DNA from: UBA7672 sp963738625 | GTDB taxonomy: Bacteria; Pseudomonadota; Alphaproteobacteria; Caulobacterales; Hyphomonadaceae | Reading direction: 5' to 3' | Assembly (NCBI GenBank): GCA_963738625.1 | Contig: CAVTXH010000002.1 | Span: 310,001 to 374,000, forward strand | Length of the DNA: 64,000 nucleotides | The notes under the pieces: generated by a model | What the model was told of the DNA's origin: nothing | What the model saw: only the letters and a program-made list of their open reading frames with translations | The model's database searches: none | In this document: piece after piece, positions 23,220 to 32,600 of the stretch | How the letters are laid out: each line of letters begins with the position of its first letter | How positions within the stretch are numbered: position 1 is the stretch's first letter | Translations under genes and position numbers: made by a program

Positions 23220-24452
23220 CTACTGAATCACATCTTCCGGAACATCGTCCCCGGAAGGCGCCGGGGTGAACCATCCCGCGACACGCGATCCGAACATCTG
23301 CAGCCGTCCGCCGAAATCGACCCTGCATTCCGCCGCCGACATCGTCTTGTCCTCGGCATAGTCCGCATAATTCACCGCCGAATACATGTCCGTCTTTATC
23401 TCGTTGAACGGCATGCTCGACAGCGGCGGCGCCTCGCTCGGCTTCAGCCAACGGAACGTCTCGTCGGCAAAGATGTCCTCGGCGGTCTCCTTGGTGTGCA
23501 CGTTCCACATGCAGCACGGCGCGCCCGACTCGATGTGATAGGTGATGTAGACGTCCTTCACCGGCTGGGGCTGGCCCTGGGGCGTGAAGTCGCCCTCGAA
23601 CACGGTGTCGCCATATGGCCCTGACGGACCGCAGTTCGGATCCGTGATCTGCTCCTTCTTCCACGGCGTCATCTCGCCATCGCAGATGTTCCACGACGTC
23701 TGCCCGACGCGGCGCACCACCAGCTTCTGCGCGTCTGGCGTGCCCTTCAGCCAGCTGTCCTCGAACGTCAGCTTGTCGAGCGGGCAGGCGTTCATGTTGA
23801 TCGGCTGTGAGAAATCCCAGGCGAAGGCGACCATCGGCACGCCCACCAGAAGCCCGGCCAGCGTCGCGCCGACCGCATTGCGCCGCGCTGCGCGCTGGCG
23901 GCGTTTCCAGATCTGGTCGAACGATACGCCCAGCAGCCCGGCGGCAATACGCGCGAACACGCGTTCGCGACTTTCCGTTCCCTTGCGCGCGTCGATCCAC
24001 AACGGCTCGCTTGGGCTCTCCTTCAGCGCAGCTGGGAAGGCTGCGTTTGCGGGCGCGCCCGGCCCGGCATGCGCCGGCGAACCGTCGAGCAGCACCGGCA
24101 GAATGCGCTCGCGCCGGCCGAGCGACTGGAAATGCTGGATCTCCTTGTTGACCCAAGGCGAGGTCGCCGCTGCAGGCGAGCAAAGCACGATGATCGCGCC
24201 GGAAGCCTCCAGCCCCTTGCGGATCGACTCGCCGAGGTCGCCGGACGCCGCCAGTTCGTCGATATCGCGGAAGGCCGGGCGCAGCGGATGCTTCAGGTCG
24301 CGGATCGCTTGGCGGCCGTCCTTGACGGGGAAACGGAGGCCTTCGAGCCTGCGGTGCAGCCACAGCGCGAAGGGCGCATCCTTGCGGCTGTAGCTGATGA
24401 ACGCCGAATACTGGAAAGCGCCGCCGGTTTCCGGCCGCCTGTCTTTGCCCAT
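23220..24452 (-). CDS. TIR domain protein with one transmembrane helix and an extracytoplasmic C-terminal domain
   Basis: A 410-residue protein. Residues about 15-125 form a TIR domain: AFISYSRKDAPFALWLHRRL, a RDIDELAASGDL loop, IVLCSPAAATSPWVNKEI, with Glu104 at the position of the catalytic Glu of NAD-cleaving TIRs. A basic linker (KRRQRAARR) leads to a single membrane helix at about 193-212. The remaining 200 residues, with several Cys, would lie outside the cytoplasm and match no family I know. Bacterial TIR domains act in NAD+ depletion or signalling, including phage defence. The ATG at 24452 is used, and a GTG three codons earlier is possible. Confidence 0.8.
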   Translation of the reverse strand: MGKDRRPETGGAFQYSAFISYSRKDAPFALWLHRRLEGLRFPVKDGRQAIRDLKHPLRPAFRDIDELAASGDLGESIRKGLEASGAIIVLCSPAAATSPWVNKEIQHFQSLGRRERILPVLLDGSPAHAGPGAPANAAFPAALKESPSEPLWIDARKGTESRERVFARIAAGLLGVSFDQIWKRRQRAARRNAVGATLAGLLVGVPMVAFAWDFSQPINMNACPLDKLTFEDSWLKGTPDAQKLVVRRVGQTSWNICDGEMTPWKKEQITDPNCGPSGPYGDTVFEGDFTPQGQPQPVKDVYITYHIESGAPCCMWNVHTKETAEDIFADETFRWLKPSEAPPLSSMPFNEIKTDMYSAVNYADYAEDKTMSAAECRVDFGGRLQMFGSRVAGWFTPAPSGDDVPEDVIQ

Positions 24453-24628
24453 GTCCCGCACGCCTATCCCGCTGATACGCCAGCATTTTCATCATTTTGG
24501 AGGCAGGCGCCAAGGCTGTGGATCACTTCCCCAAATCGAGCGTTGAACCGGGGGACCAAGTATCGCAGAAGGTATCTCCCCGCCGGGCTCCCCGGTGTCT
24601 CGGAGCGCCCCGCGGCCTCACGCAATAG

Positions 24629-25933
24629 ATGGAATTCCTGTTTCTAGTCCTGCTGATCCTCCTCAACGGCGTGTTCGCGCTGTCGGAGATGGCGATCGTT
24701 TCCTCCCGCAAGCCGCGGCTGAAGGCCATGGCCGACCGCGGCAACCTTGGCGCGAAAACCGCCCTGCGCCTGCTGGAAGATCCCTCCAAGCTGCTCTCGA
24801 CGGTGCAGATCGGCATCACCGCCATCGGCGTCATCGCCGGCGCCTATGGCGCGACCTCGCTGTCGGACAATTTCAAGCCCGTAGTTGTCAGCCTTCTGCC
24901 TGGGCTTGAACGGTACGCTGCTGGCATCGCTTTCGGCACGGTCATCGTCATCACTACCTTCCTGTCGCTGGTGCTCGGCGAGCTGATCCCCAAGCGTATT
25001 GCTCTCTCGGCGCCGGAGCCCCTGGCCGCGCTGATGGCCCCCGCCATGTCGCTGATCGAGACGATGACGTCGCCGCTGGTCTGGATGCTGCGCACCGTCA
25101 CCGAAGGCGTTGTGCGCGTGCTTGGCCTCCACCGCACCCGTCAGGAAGACGTGACGGAAGAAGAGCTCCAGTCCCTCATCGTCGAGGGTGAGAAGGTCGG
25201 CATCATCGAGGAAGAAGAGCGCGAGATGATCGAAGGCGTCATGCGCCTCGGCGACCGCTCGGTGAAAGCGATCATGACGCCGCGCACGGAAATGGTCTGG
25301 CTCGACACCGAACAGACGCGCGCCGAGTTGCTGAAGGAAATCAAGGACAGCGGCCATTCCCGCTTTCCGGTCGGCGACGGCGACGCCGACAAGATCGTCG
25401 GCGTCGTTCAGACGAAGGAGCTTCTGGCCTACCTTGCCGACACTGGATCCATCGACGTCAAAGCAGTGATGCACCCGCCCGCCTTCGTGCCTGAAACCAT
25501 GCCGGTGCTGAAGCTGCTGGAATCCATGCGCGGCAATCCCGTTCGCATGGTGATGGTCTCGGACGAGTATGGCGCGGTGCTTGGCCTGGTGACGGCTGCG
25601 GATCTGCTGGAATCCATCGTCGGCGATTCAGCGCTCAGCGAGGACGAGGGCCTCACGCCGCCTGTGCAGCGCGACGACGGTTCATGGCTGGTCGACGGCA
25701 TGACGCCGGTCGACGAATTCGAACAGCTTGTCGGCGTACGCGGCCTCCACGACGAGGAAGGCTATTCGACGGTCGCCGGCCTCGTGATGCACCTGCTGCG
25801 CACCGTCCCTACCACGGGCGACAAGGCCGAGCGTCACCCGCTCACTTTCGAAGTCGTCGACATGGACGGCCGCCGCGTCGACAAGGTCCTTGTCCACAAG
25901 CTCGAACCCGTCGACGAAGATCTGACGGGCTGA
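24629..25933 (+). CDS. CNNM/CBS-domain hemolysin family protein (CorC/HlyC type)
   Basis: A 434-residue inner-membrane protein with the CNNM (DUF21) transmembrane domain (about 1-190, LLILLNGVFALSEMAIVSSRK and FLSLVLGELIPKRIAL), two CBS domains (about 205-330, with IMTPRTEMVWLD opening the pair and DEYGAVLGLVTAADLLE closing it) and the C-terminal CorC_HlyC domain (about 345-430). Family members export Mg2+ or Co2+ or regulate such export. The gene is divergent from the TIR gene. Its 176-bp upstream gap contains GC-rich helices and no obvious ribosome site. Confidence 0.93.
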   Translation: MEFLFLVLLILLNGVFALSEMAIVSSRKPRLKAMADRGNLGAKTALRLLEDPSKLLSTVQIGITAIGVIAGAYGATSLSDNFKPVVVSLLPGLERYAAGIAFGTVIVITTFLSLVLGELIPKRIALSAPEPLAALMAPAMSLIETMTSPLVWMLRTVTEGVVRVLGLHRTRQEDVTEEELQSLIVEGEKVGIIEEEEREMIEGVMRLGDRSVKAIMTPRTEMVWLDTEQTRAELLKEIKDSGHSRFPVGDGDADKIVGVVQTKELLAYLADTGSIDVKAVMHPPAFVPETMPVLKLLESMRGNPVRMVMVSDEYGAVLGLVTAADLLESIVGDSALSEDEGLTPPVQRDDGSWLVDGMTPVDEFEQLVGVRGLHDEEGYSTVAGLVMHLLRTVPTTGDKAERHPLTFEVVDMDGRRVDKVLVHKLEPVDEDLTG

Positions 25934-25945
25934 GCCCGAAGCTCC

Positions 25946-26863
25946 TCAGACCGGATCGTAAGGGAACACTTCGGCCGAGGCGCCGAGATCGAAGAAGTCG
26001 TTCGCCATGGCGGGCAGGCAGTTGTCGAGGATCTTCTGCGGGTTCCAGCCCGACAGGTCGGCGATCTGGCGGATCGGGCGCGGCTGGTCGAACAGGATGA
26101 TCTCGTTGCCGCGCACGCCGAAAATCTGCCCCGAAACCTTCGAGGCCGCCGCCGCGCACAGCGCTACGGCAAGCTGCGCGACCTGGTCGGCGCGCATCGC
26201 GGCCTTCATCCGGCCGACGCGCTTGGCGCTTTCTTCGTCCTTCACCGGGATCGACTCGATCATGCGCGTCCAGGCGAACGGCGCGATGACGTTGGAGCGA
26301 ACGTTGTTCCGCACGCCTTCCATGGCGACGATACGCGAGAGGCCGGCGATGCCCATCTTGGCCGCCGCGTAGTTCGCCTGGCCGATATTGCCGATCAGGC
26401 CCGAGGTCGAGGTGAAGAGGACATAGGCCCCGTCCTTCTGCTCGCGGAACAGCTCGATCGAGGCGCGCGTGACGTTGAAGGAGCCGCGAAGGTGAACGGC
26501 GATCACCTTGTCCCAGTCTTCCTCGGTCATCTTGTGGAACATGCCGTCTCGCAGGATGCCGGCCGGGTTCACGATCGCATGCAGCCCGCCGAAGGTATCT
26601 TTCGCCTGTTCGATCATCCGAGCGACGGCCTTGTAGTCGGCGACGCTCTCGGAGTTGGAGACGGCCTGTCCGCCCGCCGCCTTGATCTGCTGCGCCACCT
26701 GTTCCGCCGGCCCCGCCGAGCCTTCGTCCCCGCCCGTCAGCGCGCCGCCGAGGTCGTTGACGACCACCTTCGCGCCTTCGCGAGCCAGCAGCAGGGCGGT
26801 TTCCTTGCCGATGCCGTTGCCGCCGCCGGTGATGAGAACGACCTTGCCGTCCAGAACGCCCAT
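25946..26863 (-). CDS. SDR family oxidoreductase (multifunctional-enzyme-2-like)
   Basis: A 305-residue short-chain dehydrogenase with the cofactor motif TGGGNGIG (13-20) and the catalytic Ser in TSTSG and Tyr/Lys in NYAAAK. The usual NNAG structural motif reads NPAG (IVNPAGI). The insertion after the second strand (DLGGALTGGDEGSAGPAEQV) is typical of the 3-hydroxyacyl-CoA dehydrogenase part of multifunctional enzyme type 2. An acyl-CoA or steroid substrate is therefore plausible, but not shown. AGGAG lies 6 nt before the ATG. It converges with the CNNM gene. Confidence 0.88.
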   Translation of the reverse strand: MGVLDGKVVLITGGGNGIGKETALLLAREGAKVVVNDLGGALTGGDEGSAGPAEQVAQQIKAAGGQAVSNSESVADYKAVARMIEQAKDTFGGLHAIVNPAGILRDGMFHKMTEEDWDKVIAVHLRGSFNVTRASIELFREQKDGAYVLFTSTSGLIGNIGQANYAAAKMGIAGLSRIVAMEGVRNNVRSNVIAPFAWTRMIESIPVKDEESAKRVGRMKAAMRADQVAQLAVALCAAAASKVSGQIFGVRGNEIILFDQPRPIRQIADLSGWNPQKILDNCLPAMANDFFDLGASAEVFPYDPV

Positions 26864-26934
26864 GACTGTCTCCTCAGGTTTTCAAGCTCTATCAGCACAG
26901 CCGAAGGCCGGAGGGAAGGCGCCGTATGGAAGCT

Positions 26935-27064
26935 CGCCCTCGCGGTTCGACAGCCGGCCGCTGCGCGGCCTGCTCACCATGAGGGCTCCTCGACATCAGC
27001 AGCTCTCTCGTGGCCCTCATGGTGAGCAGCCGCCGAAGGCGGCGCCCGTCGAACCACGAGGGCG
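26935..27064. repeat. Long inverted pair of intergenic palindromes
   Basis: Two copies of a palindromic element face each other. Perfect 15-bp arms (26972-26986 and 27013-27027, core CTCACCATGAGGGC) are flanked by GGTTCGAC/GTCGAACC (26944-26951 and 27048-27055) and CGCCCTCG/CGAGGGCG at the ends. Inside each copy are shorter GC palindromes such as GGCCGCTGCGCGGCC. This unit, with ATGAGGGC and GGTTCGA parts, is of a type scattered through many alphaproteobacterial genomes. The rest of the 428-bp gap to the GNAT start shows nothing else. Confidence 0.8.
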
Positions 27065-27291
27065 TGCGTCCCGGCGGTTGCCGATTCCTTGCCGGGAGAT
27101 GAAGAGATTTCTTCTTGCGCAGGGGGGCGAACGACCCTATCTGCATCGCCCTGTACCGGCTGCGCGAAGGGCCCCGCCACTTGAAGGCGGAGGAAGACGG
27201 CGACCAGCGGTGATGCACTGACCTGGGCTGAGGCAAAAAGCCGAAGCTGCGGTCGTTGGTTCGTCACTCTCGTCTTCGGAGCCAGAGCCCC

Positions 27292-27825
27292 GTGAACGCT
27301 ATTTCCATTCCTGCCTATGAAATCATTCCCGACTCGCCCGAGCACGCCGACGCGGTCGAAGCCCTGTATGACGATGTTTTCGGCCCCGGCCGGTTCGCCA
27401 AGACCGCCGAGCGCCTGCGCGAAGGCAATTCCAAAATCGCCGACGCCAGCCTCGTCGCCGTCGATGCCGAAGGCGTCACCGGCGTCGTCCGCGTCTGGCC
27501 GGTCACCGTAGGCGGGAAGGATCGCGCGGCCTTCCTCGGGCCTATCGCTGTCGCGGAACGTCGCAGAGGCAACGGCGTCGCCTTCAAGCTGATGGAGCGC
27601 GCAATCGGCGTCTGCCGGGAGCAGGGCTATGCCGCCGTCATCCTCGTGGGGGATCACGACTATTACGACCGCTTTGGCTTCAAGCAGGCCGGCGCCGGAC
27701 GCTTCCTGCTGCCCGGTCCCGTCGATCAGAACCGCGTCCTGATCCGCGACCTGTCGCCCGCCGCCGCCAAGCTCAAGGGCGAGCTCGCGGTTCCGCGGCG
27801 CCAACCTACCGCGAAGAAAGTCTGA
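27292..27825 (+). CDS. GNAT family N-acetyltransferase
   Basis: Acetyl-CoA-dependent acyltransferase of 177 residues. The acetyl-CoA binding motif is RRRGNGVAFKLMERAI, preceded by the FLGPIAV beta strand and followed by VILVGDHDYYDRFGF, typical of the predicted YhbS-like subgroup. The substrate (protein, amine or small molecule) is unknown. The GTG start has GGAG about 10 nt upstream, and a TTG twelve codons earlier is also in frame. The stop abuts the stop of the convergent Bat-type operon. Confidence 0.85.
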   Translation: MNAISIPAYEIIPDSPEHADAVEALYDDVFGPGRFAKTAERLREGNSKIADASLVAVDAEGVTGVVRVWPVTVGGKDRAAFLGPIAVAERRRGNGVAFKLMERAIGVCREQGYAAVILVGDHDYYDRFGFKQAGAGRFLLPGPVDQNRVLIRDLSPAAAKLKGELAVPRRQPTAKKV

Positions 27826-29874
27826 TCAGCGGCCCTCGCGGCGCCAGGCCAGCATCATGAACAGGCAGGCCAGCAGCATGCCGACGACGCCCGGGAGCAG
27901 CGTGGTGGAGTCTGTCGCGCGCACCGCATACGCCTCGCGCTTGCGCAGGCCCATCCAGTTTGAGCCCGCCGCGTTTCCGCGCTCGCCGATCCGGCGCAGT
28001 TCCGGCATGCTCGGCGTGCCGTCCGCGCCCAGCTTAAAGATGCCGCCCAGCGTTTCGACGGTCAGCGGCTGCACCTTCTCCGTCGTCGCCCGCAGGTCGA
28101 GATATTCGCGCGGATGCGTCGGCCCGCGCAGGGTCACGCCTTTCAGCTCGCCGCTCGATGCGATGTAGAGCCCAAGGTCCTTCGCCGGCAGCGTCGCCTG
28201 GTAATTGCCGGGGGTCGCCAGCGTCCACGGCGCCGTCTGCTCGGTCCCGTCCGGCCCCTTGACCGACAGCGGCGACGGGCTGTCTGACAGCGTACGCAGG
28301 TGCGCCGTCACTTCCGGCTCCGCGCCGGTCTGCAGCGTCAGCAGCTCTTCCTCGAGTTCCGGCTCCTTCATCAGCCAGTGCGCCGTACGGCGGATCAACT
28401 CCGCATACGGCCCGCCGCCTTCGTAGCCGCGCGCCCACAGCCAGAGCTGGTCGGACATCACGCTGGCGACGCGTCCTTCGCCGACGCGGTTGAGCAGCAG
28501 CAACGGATGCCCGTCCGGCGTCTGCATCAGAGCTTCGGACTCCGCGCCCGGATCCATCTTCATGTAGCTCATCCACGGCCCCCAGCCGTCCGTGGGCAGG
28601 GTGGCGGTGACGGAGTGGCGTTTGCCGAGCGCGGTGAGCTGCGGGACGAACTTGCCCGACACCATTTCGCCGGTCGCCCGGCCGGGCAGAACCCCGCCCA
28701 GCGGCGTGTTGTAGAGGATGTACGCGCCCGGATAGGGCGGGCCCGACGCGATCAGCAGTGCGCCGCCCTTTTCGACATAGCGCGCCACGCGGTCGAGATA
28801 CTGCTCTTCAAGAACCGCCGGGCGCAGCTCGTGATCGAAGATCACGAGGTCGAACTGGTCCAGCTTCTCGCGGAACAGCTGCGGTTTCGGGAAGGCGATC
28901 AGCGCAATCTCTTCGATCGGCACGTTGTCCGACTTCTGCGGCGGTCGAAGGATAGTAAAGTGGACGAGGTCGACCGCCGGGTCCGACTTCAACAGATCAC
29001 GCCACACCCGCGCGCCCGCGTGCGGCTCGCCCGTCACCAGCAGAACGCGCAGCCGGTCCTGCACGCCGGAAATCTGCGCTGAGGCGAGGTTATTGGCGAG
29101 TGTCAGCTCGTTCTCGATGCCGTCCACCGACAGCACAACCAGATTGTCGCCGCGCCGCTTCAGCGTCAGCGACACCATGGCCGGCTCGCCAACCTTCACC
29201 TGTTGGGGTGATTGCGGTTCGCCATTGATGCTGACGCCGACATTCACCGTTTCCGCGGCCGGATCATTCACCTGCACGCGCATCTCGACCTTCTGGTCGA
29301 TTATGCCGAACGAAGGCGCCGACTGGATTTCGATATTGCGGTCGATCTCATCCTCGCCGCCCACGATCAGTCCGTGGATCGGGCCAAGCTGCGCCGCGTC
29401 CTTCGGGTCCGCCGGCATGTCGTGGATTTGGCCGTCCGTGATCAGGATGGCGCCGGCAATGCGATCGCGTGGCGCATCCGACAGCGCCGACTGCAGCGCG
29501 ACATAAAGATCGGTGCCGTCCGCACCCGGGTCAGTCTCCGCGACGCGCAGTTCCAGGGTGTCGTCTGCGTCGATCTGCTGCTTCAGCGCATCATAGGCTG
29601 CCTGCGCCGTTTCGGTCCGGCCGCGGAAGTTCATGCTCTCCGAGCGATCCATCACCAGCGCTACGATATCCTTCAGCGGCTCGCGCTGCTCCTCGATCCA
29701 CAGCGGGTTGGCCAGCGCCAGCGCCAGCACGCTGAGCGCCAGCGCGCGCATCAGCCAGGCGCGGCCGCGCAGGAACAGATAGACGCCCCAAAGCACGACG
29801 GCGCCGCCGACGAGCACCCACAACAGGGTCCAGGGAATGAGAGGATCGAACGCAAGGCGGGACGCTTCAAACAT
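27826..29874 (-). CDS. Membrane protein with vWA-like and glutamine amidotransferase-like regions
   Basis: Last gene of a four-gene operon. The 682-residue protein has two N-terminal membrane helices (about 13-35 and 42-60) and one at the C-terminus (about 660-678). The large periplasmic part contains a vWA-like segment (VALVMDRSESMNF, a MIDAS-type DxSxS) and a GATase1-like fold (LRVLLVTGEPHAGARVW, FDLVIFDHELRP, GGALLIASGPPYPGAY) without an evident catalytic triad. Such proteins accompany MoxR/DUF58 genes and probably form a membrane complex. Only 2 bp separate it from the DUF4159 gene. Confidence 0.85.
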   Translation of the reverse strand: MFEASRLAFDPLIPWTLLWVLVGGAVVLWGVYLFLRGRAWLMRALALSVLALALANPLWIEEQREPLKDIVALVMDRSESMNFRGRTETAQAAYDALKQQIDADDTLELRVAETDPGADGTDLYVALQSALSDAPRDRIAGAILITDGQIHDMPADPKDAAQLGPIHGLIVGGEDEIDRNIEIQSAPSFGIIDQKVEMRVQVNDPAAETVNVGVSINGEPQSPQQVKVGEPAMVSLTLKRRGDNLVVLSVDGIENELTLANNLASAQISGVQDRLRVLLVTGEPHAGARVWRDLLKSDPAVDLVHFTILRPPQKSDNVPIEEIALIAFPKPQLFREKLDQFDLVIFDHELRPAVLEEQYLDRVARYVEKGGALLIASGPPYPGAYILYNTPLGGVLPGRATGEMVSGKFVPQLTALGKRHSVTATLPTDGWGPWMSYMKMDPGAESEALMQTPDGHPLLLLNRVGEGRVASVMSDQLWLWARGYEGGGPYAELIRRTAHWLMKEPELEEELLTLQTGAEPEVTAHLRTLSDSPSPLSVKGPDGTEQTAPWTLATPGNYQATLPAKDLGLYIASSGELKGVTLRGPTHPREYLDLRATTEKVQPLTVETLGGIFKLGADGTPSMPELRRIGERGNAAGSNWMGLRKREAYAVRATDSTTLLPGVVGMLLACLFMMLAWRREGR

Positions 29875-29876
29875 GC

Positions 29877-32600
29877 CTAGTCCGTCGAGCCCCTGTCGCG
29901 GTCAGTGCCGAGACGTTCAAGGAGATCCGGAACGTGAACCTGGTCTTCCTTGTAGTTGCCCGTGAGGATGTACATTACGAGGTTGATGCCGAACCGGTAG
30001 GCAAACTCGCGCGCCGGCTCGCCGCCATCCATCGTCAGCAACGGCTTGCCGCTCTGGCTGTCGATCGCCCAGGCGCCGGCCCAGTCCGATCCGCCGATGA
30101 AGAGGCCCGACACGCCATCGCCACGCCGCGTATCGCGGTCAGCCGCGCCGCTCTCGATCCACAGCCGCCCGTTGAGGCGGCCCGGGAAGCTCTTGATCAG
30201 GTAATAGCTCTTGGTCAGCACATGGTTGGTGGGCGCGGGCTGCAGCGGCGGCGCATCGATCCCCGCCAGAAGCTGCTGCAGGTTCGCCGAAACGTCGCGG
30301 CCAGGCGCCGCATCGCGCGTGTCGACAACGAAAGCGCCGCCCGAGCGCAGATACGCGTTGACCTTGGCGACCGCCGCCGGCGGCAGCGCTTTCGCATCGC
30401 GCGGCACGGCGTAGTAGATCATCGGGTAGAGTTCGAGCGCGTCCTTCGCCAGATCGACGCCGTGCGGCATGTCCGGTTCGACCGACGTGCGCAGGCCGAG
30501 CTGGTAGGAAAGTCCGAACAGCCCTGCCTTGGTGACATCGTCCAGTCGCCTGTCCGCGGTCTTCACATAGGCAAAGCGCAGCTTGGACGCCGCCTCGCGC
30601 GCCAGCTGGTCCGATGTCTGCGCCATAGCAGGCGGTTGCTGCAGCGCCGCTGCGGCGAGGAAGAAGATCGCGACCATGCCCGCCGCCTTGCCGAGGCGCG
30701 GGAAGCGGCCGGCGAACGCCAGCGCGATCATCAGGTCGATGGCGACGATCGACAGCGCGAAGGCGATCAGCCATCCGCCCAGCCCGCTGCGCTCCACCAC
30801 GGCGGCTTGTTCCGTCACTTGAACCTCCAGCGGCCACGTCGCCACCGGCTGCGGCGCAGGTGCGCCGGCATTCAGCGCACGCTCGCCGCCGGGGCCTGAG
30901 TAGAGGCCAGGAGGCGTCGTCGGGCTCGGACGGGTTTTCATGAAATCTGCCGCTGCGATCGGCGTCGCATTGCTCGGCGGCGGGCCGAGCACGCCGAAAC
31001 CGTCCAGCGTCCGCATCGGCGTCAACGCGCCTTCGGATGCAACGCTCGACCGGTTGCGCTCGCCGCCGGAAACGACGGACCGGCGCAGCATCTCGACGAA
31101 CGCGCCGGTGTAGGGCAGGTCGGACCAGTCCGGGTCGGCGGTGACGTGGAACAGGATCAGCTCGCCGCGTCCCATGCGCGAAGCTGTCACCAGCGGCGTG
31201 TCGTCCTCAAGACGCGCCCAGGTCAGGCTGTCGAGCTCCGCCGAAGGTTGCGCCAGCACCTGCTGGCGCACTACCGCGTCGGTTGGCCTCGGAATGCCGA
31301 AGAAGGGCGAGGTGGTCGCGAACTCGGCGATGCGCTGCGGCGTCTCCCAGGACAGCGAGCTGCCGAGACTGCGCGACGTCGGGCGCAGCGCCGTCGGCGC
31401 CATCGGATCGGCCTGCGCTGCGAGACGCGGTCCCGCAAACCGGATCAGCACGCCGCCCTTCTCGATCCATGTCGTCAGGCGTTCGTTGTCAGATTCCGAA
31501 ATCGTGCCCCGGTCGCCCATGATGATCGCGTCGATCGGCGCATCCAGCAGGTCGGACAGCTTCTTCTCGGTCAGCTGCGCATAGGGCTGCAGCGCCTTGC
31601 GCACATAATAGTGTTCGGACAGCAGCGGCTGCGCCTCATCGCGCGTGTCCGCAAGTCCCACATGCGGCCGCCGCGCCGTGTCGTCCCACAGCCAGACGCC
31701 GCCTGAAGACGGCGATCCAGCGATGCGGAAGCGCGCGATCCGGTTCAGCGCCGCCGCCGGAATGGCGAACAGCGCCTCAGCAGTGGTGGCGCCCGTATCG
31801 AACGTCAGCCGCGTCGAGGCGATCGATGCGCCCTCGGCCGTCTCGGCGATGATATCCGCAGTCGAGCCCGGCACGGCCTGCGAGCGCACGACGGCGACCT
31901 TCGCGCCCTCCGCAGAAGAATCCGCCGACGTGATCGCAAAAGCGTTCTTCGGCCGCGTGATCCGCACTTCGGTCGCGCCCTTGGCCGCCAACCCCTTGGC
32001 GAACGGCGCGGCGCTGTCGTGGTCGAACCCGTCGCTGGCCCAGACAATGCGCCCAGGCTTCAGCTTGGTCTCGTCCAGCTTCGCCAGCGCCGCCATGCGG
32101 TCCGGCAGCCACGGCGCCGGCCGCGCATTGCGGAGCAGCTGCCGTGCGGATTCCGCGTCCAGCGCTTCGGAAGGATCTCGCGTCACTTCGCGCGGGCTGG
32201 TGAACATCACATGGATCGGTCCGCCGGCCTGCGAGCTTTCATCCACCGCCGCCGTCGCCGAGCGAACCATGTCGCGCCAGCGTTCGGCGCTGGTCCAGCC
32301 ATCGTCGACCACGATCAGCGTGCCGCCGCCCGCATTCACCTGCTGGTTCGGCGCCCAGGTCGGCCGCGCAAAGCCGAAGATCGCCAGCGCCAGCGCTATC
32401 ATGCGTAGCAACAGCAGCCACCAGGGCGTTCGCGCCGGCGTCTCTTCATCCGGCTTCAGGTCGTCGAGCAGGGCGAGCGAGGGCAGGGCAAAGCGCTTCG
32501 GCTCCGGCGGCGTGGCGCGCAGCAGCAGCCACAGCAGCGGCAGCGCAAGCAGGCCGATCAGGGCCCAGGGCTGCAGGAAGAGGATGGGGCCAAGGTTCAC
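29877..32600 (-). CDS. BatA-like / DUF4159 domain membrane protein
   Basis: A 907-residue protein. The N-terminus has the aerotolerance-regulator (BatA N-terminal) signature: helix 6-27, PEPKRFALPSLALLDDL, then a second helix about 60-78. A long periplasmic region with vWA-like elements follows, two further helices near 640-690, and a C-terminal DUF4159 domain (LRFAYVKTADRRLDDV, GGAFVVDTRDA, YRFGINLVMYILTGNYKEDQ). The role is unknown but linked to envelope integrity in related operons. Its ATG overlaps the DUF58 stop (ATGA), so translation is coupled. Confidence 0.9.
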   Translation of the reverse strand: MNLGPILFLQPWALIGLLALPLLWLLLRATPPEPKRFALPSLALLDDLKPDEETPARTPWWLLLLRMIALALAIFGFARPTWAPNQQVNAGGGTLIVVDDGWTSAERWRDMVRSATAAVDESSQAGGPIHVMFTSPREVTRDPSEALDAESARQLLRNARPAPWLPDRMAALAKLDETKLKPGRIVWASDGFDHDSAAPFAKGLAAKGATEVRITRPKNAFAITSADSSAEGAKVAVVRSQAVPGSTADIIAETAEGASIASTRLTFDTGATTAEALFAIPAAALNRIARFRIAGSPSSGGVWLWDDTARRPHVGLADTRDEAQPLLSEHYYVRKALQPYAQLTEKKLSDLLDAPIDAIIMGDRGTISESDNERLTTWIEKGGVLIRFAGPRLAAQADPMAPTALRPTSRSLGSSLSWETPQRIAEFATTSPFFGIPRPTDAVVRQQVLAQPSAELDSLTWARLEDDTPLVTASRMGRGELILFHVTADPDWSDLPYTGAFVEMLRRSVVSGGERNRSSVASEGALTPMRTLDGFGVLGPPPSNATPIAAADFMKTRPSPTTPPGLYSGPGGERALNAGAPAPQPVATWPLEVQVTEQAAVVERSGLGGWLIAFALSIVAIDLMIALAFAGRFPRLGKAAGMVAIFFLAAAALQQPPAMAQTSDQLAREAASKLRFAYVKTADRRLDDVTKAGLFGLSYQLGLRTSVEPDMPHGVDLAKDALELYPMIYYAVPRDAKALPPAAVAKVNAYLRSGGAFVVDTRDAAPGRDVSANLQQLLAGIDAPPLQPAPTNHVLTKSYYLIKSFPGRLNGRLWIESGAADRDTRRGDGVSGLFIGGSDWAGAWAIDSQSGKPLLTMDGGEPAREFAYRFGINLVMYILTGNYKEDQVHVPDLLERLGTDRDRGSTD

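Noticed and set aside
24523..24628. Known riboswitch (yybP-ykoY or ydaO type) upstream of the CNNM gene
   Set aside because: Short similarities such as GGGGGACCAA exist, but conserved cores of these riboswitches are missing.
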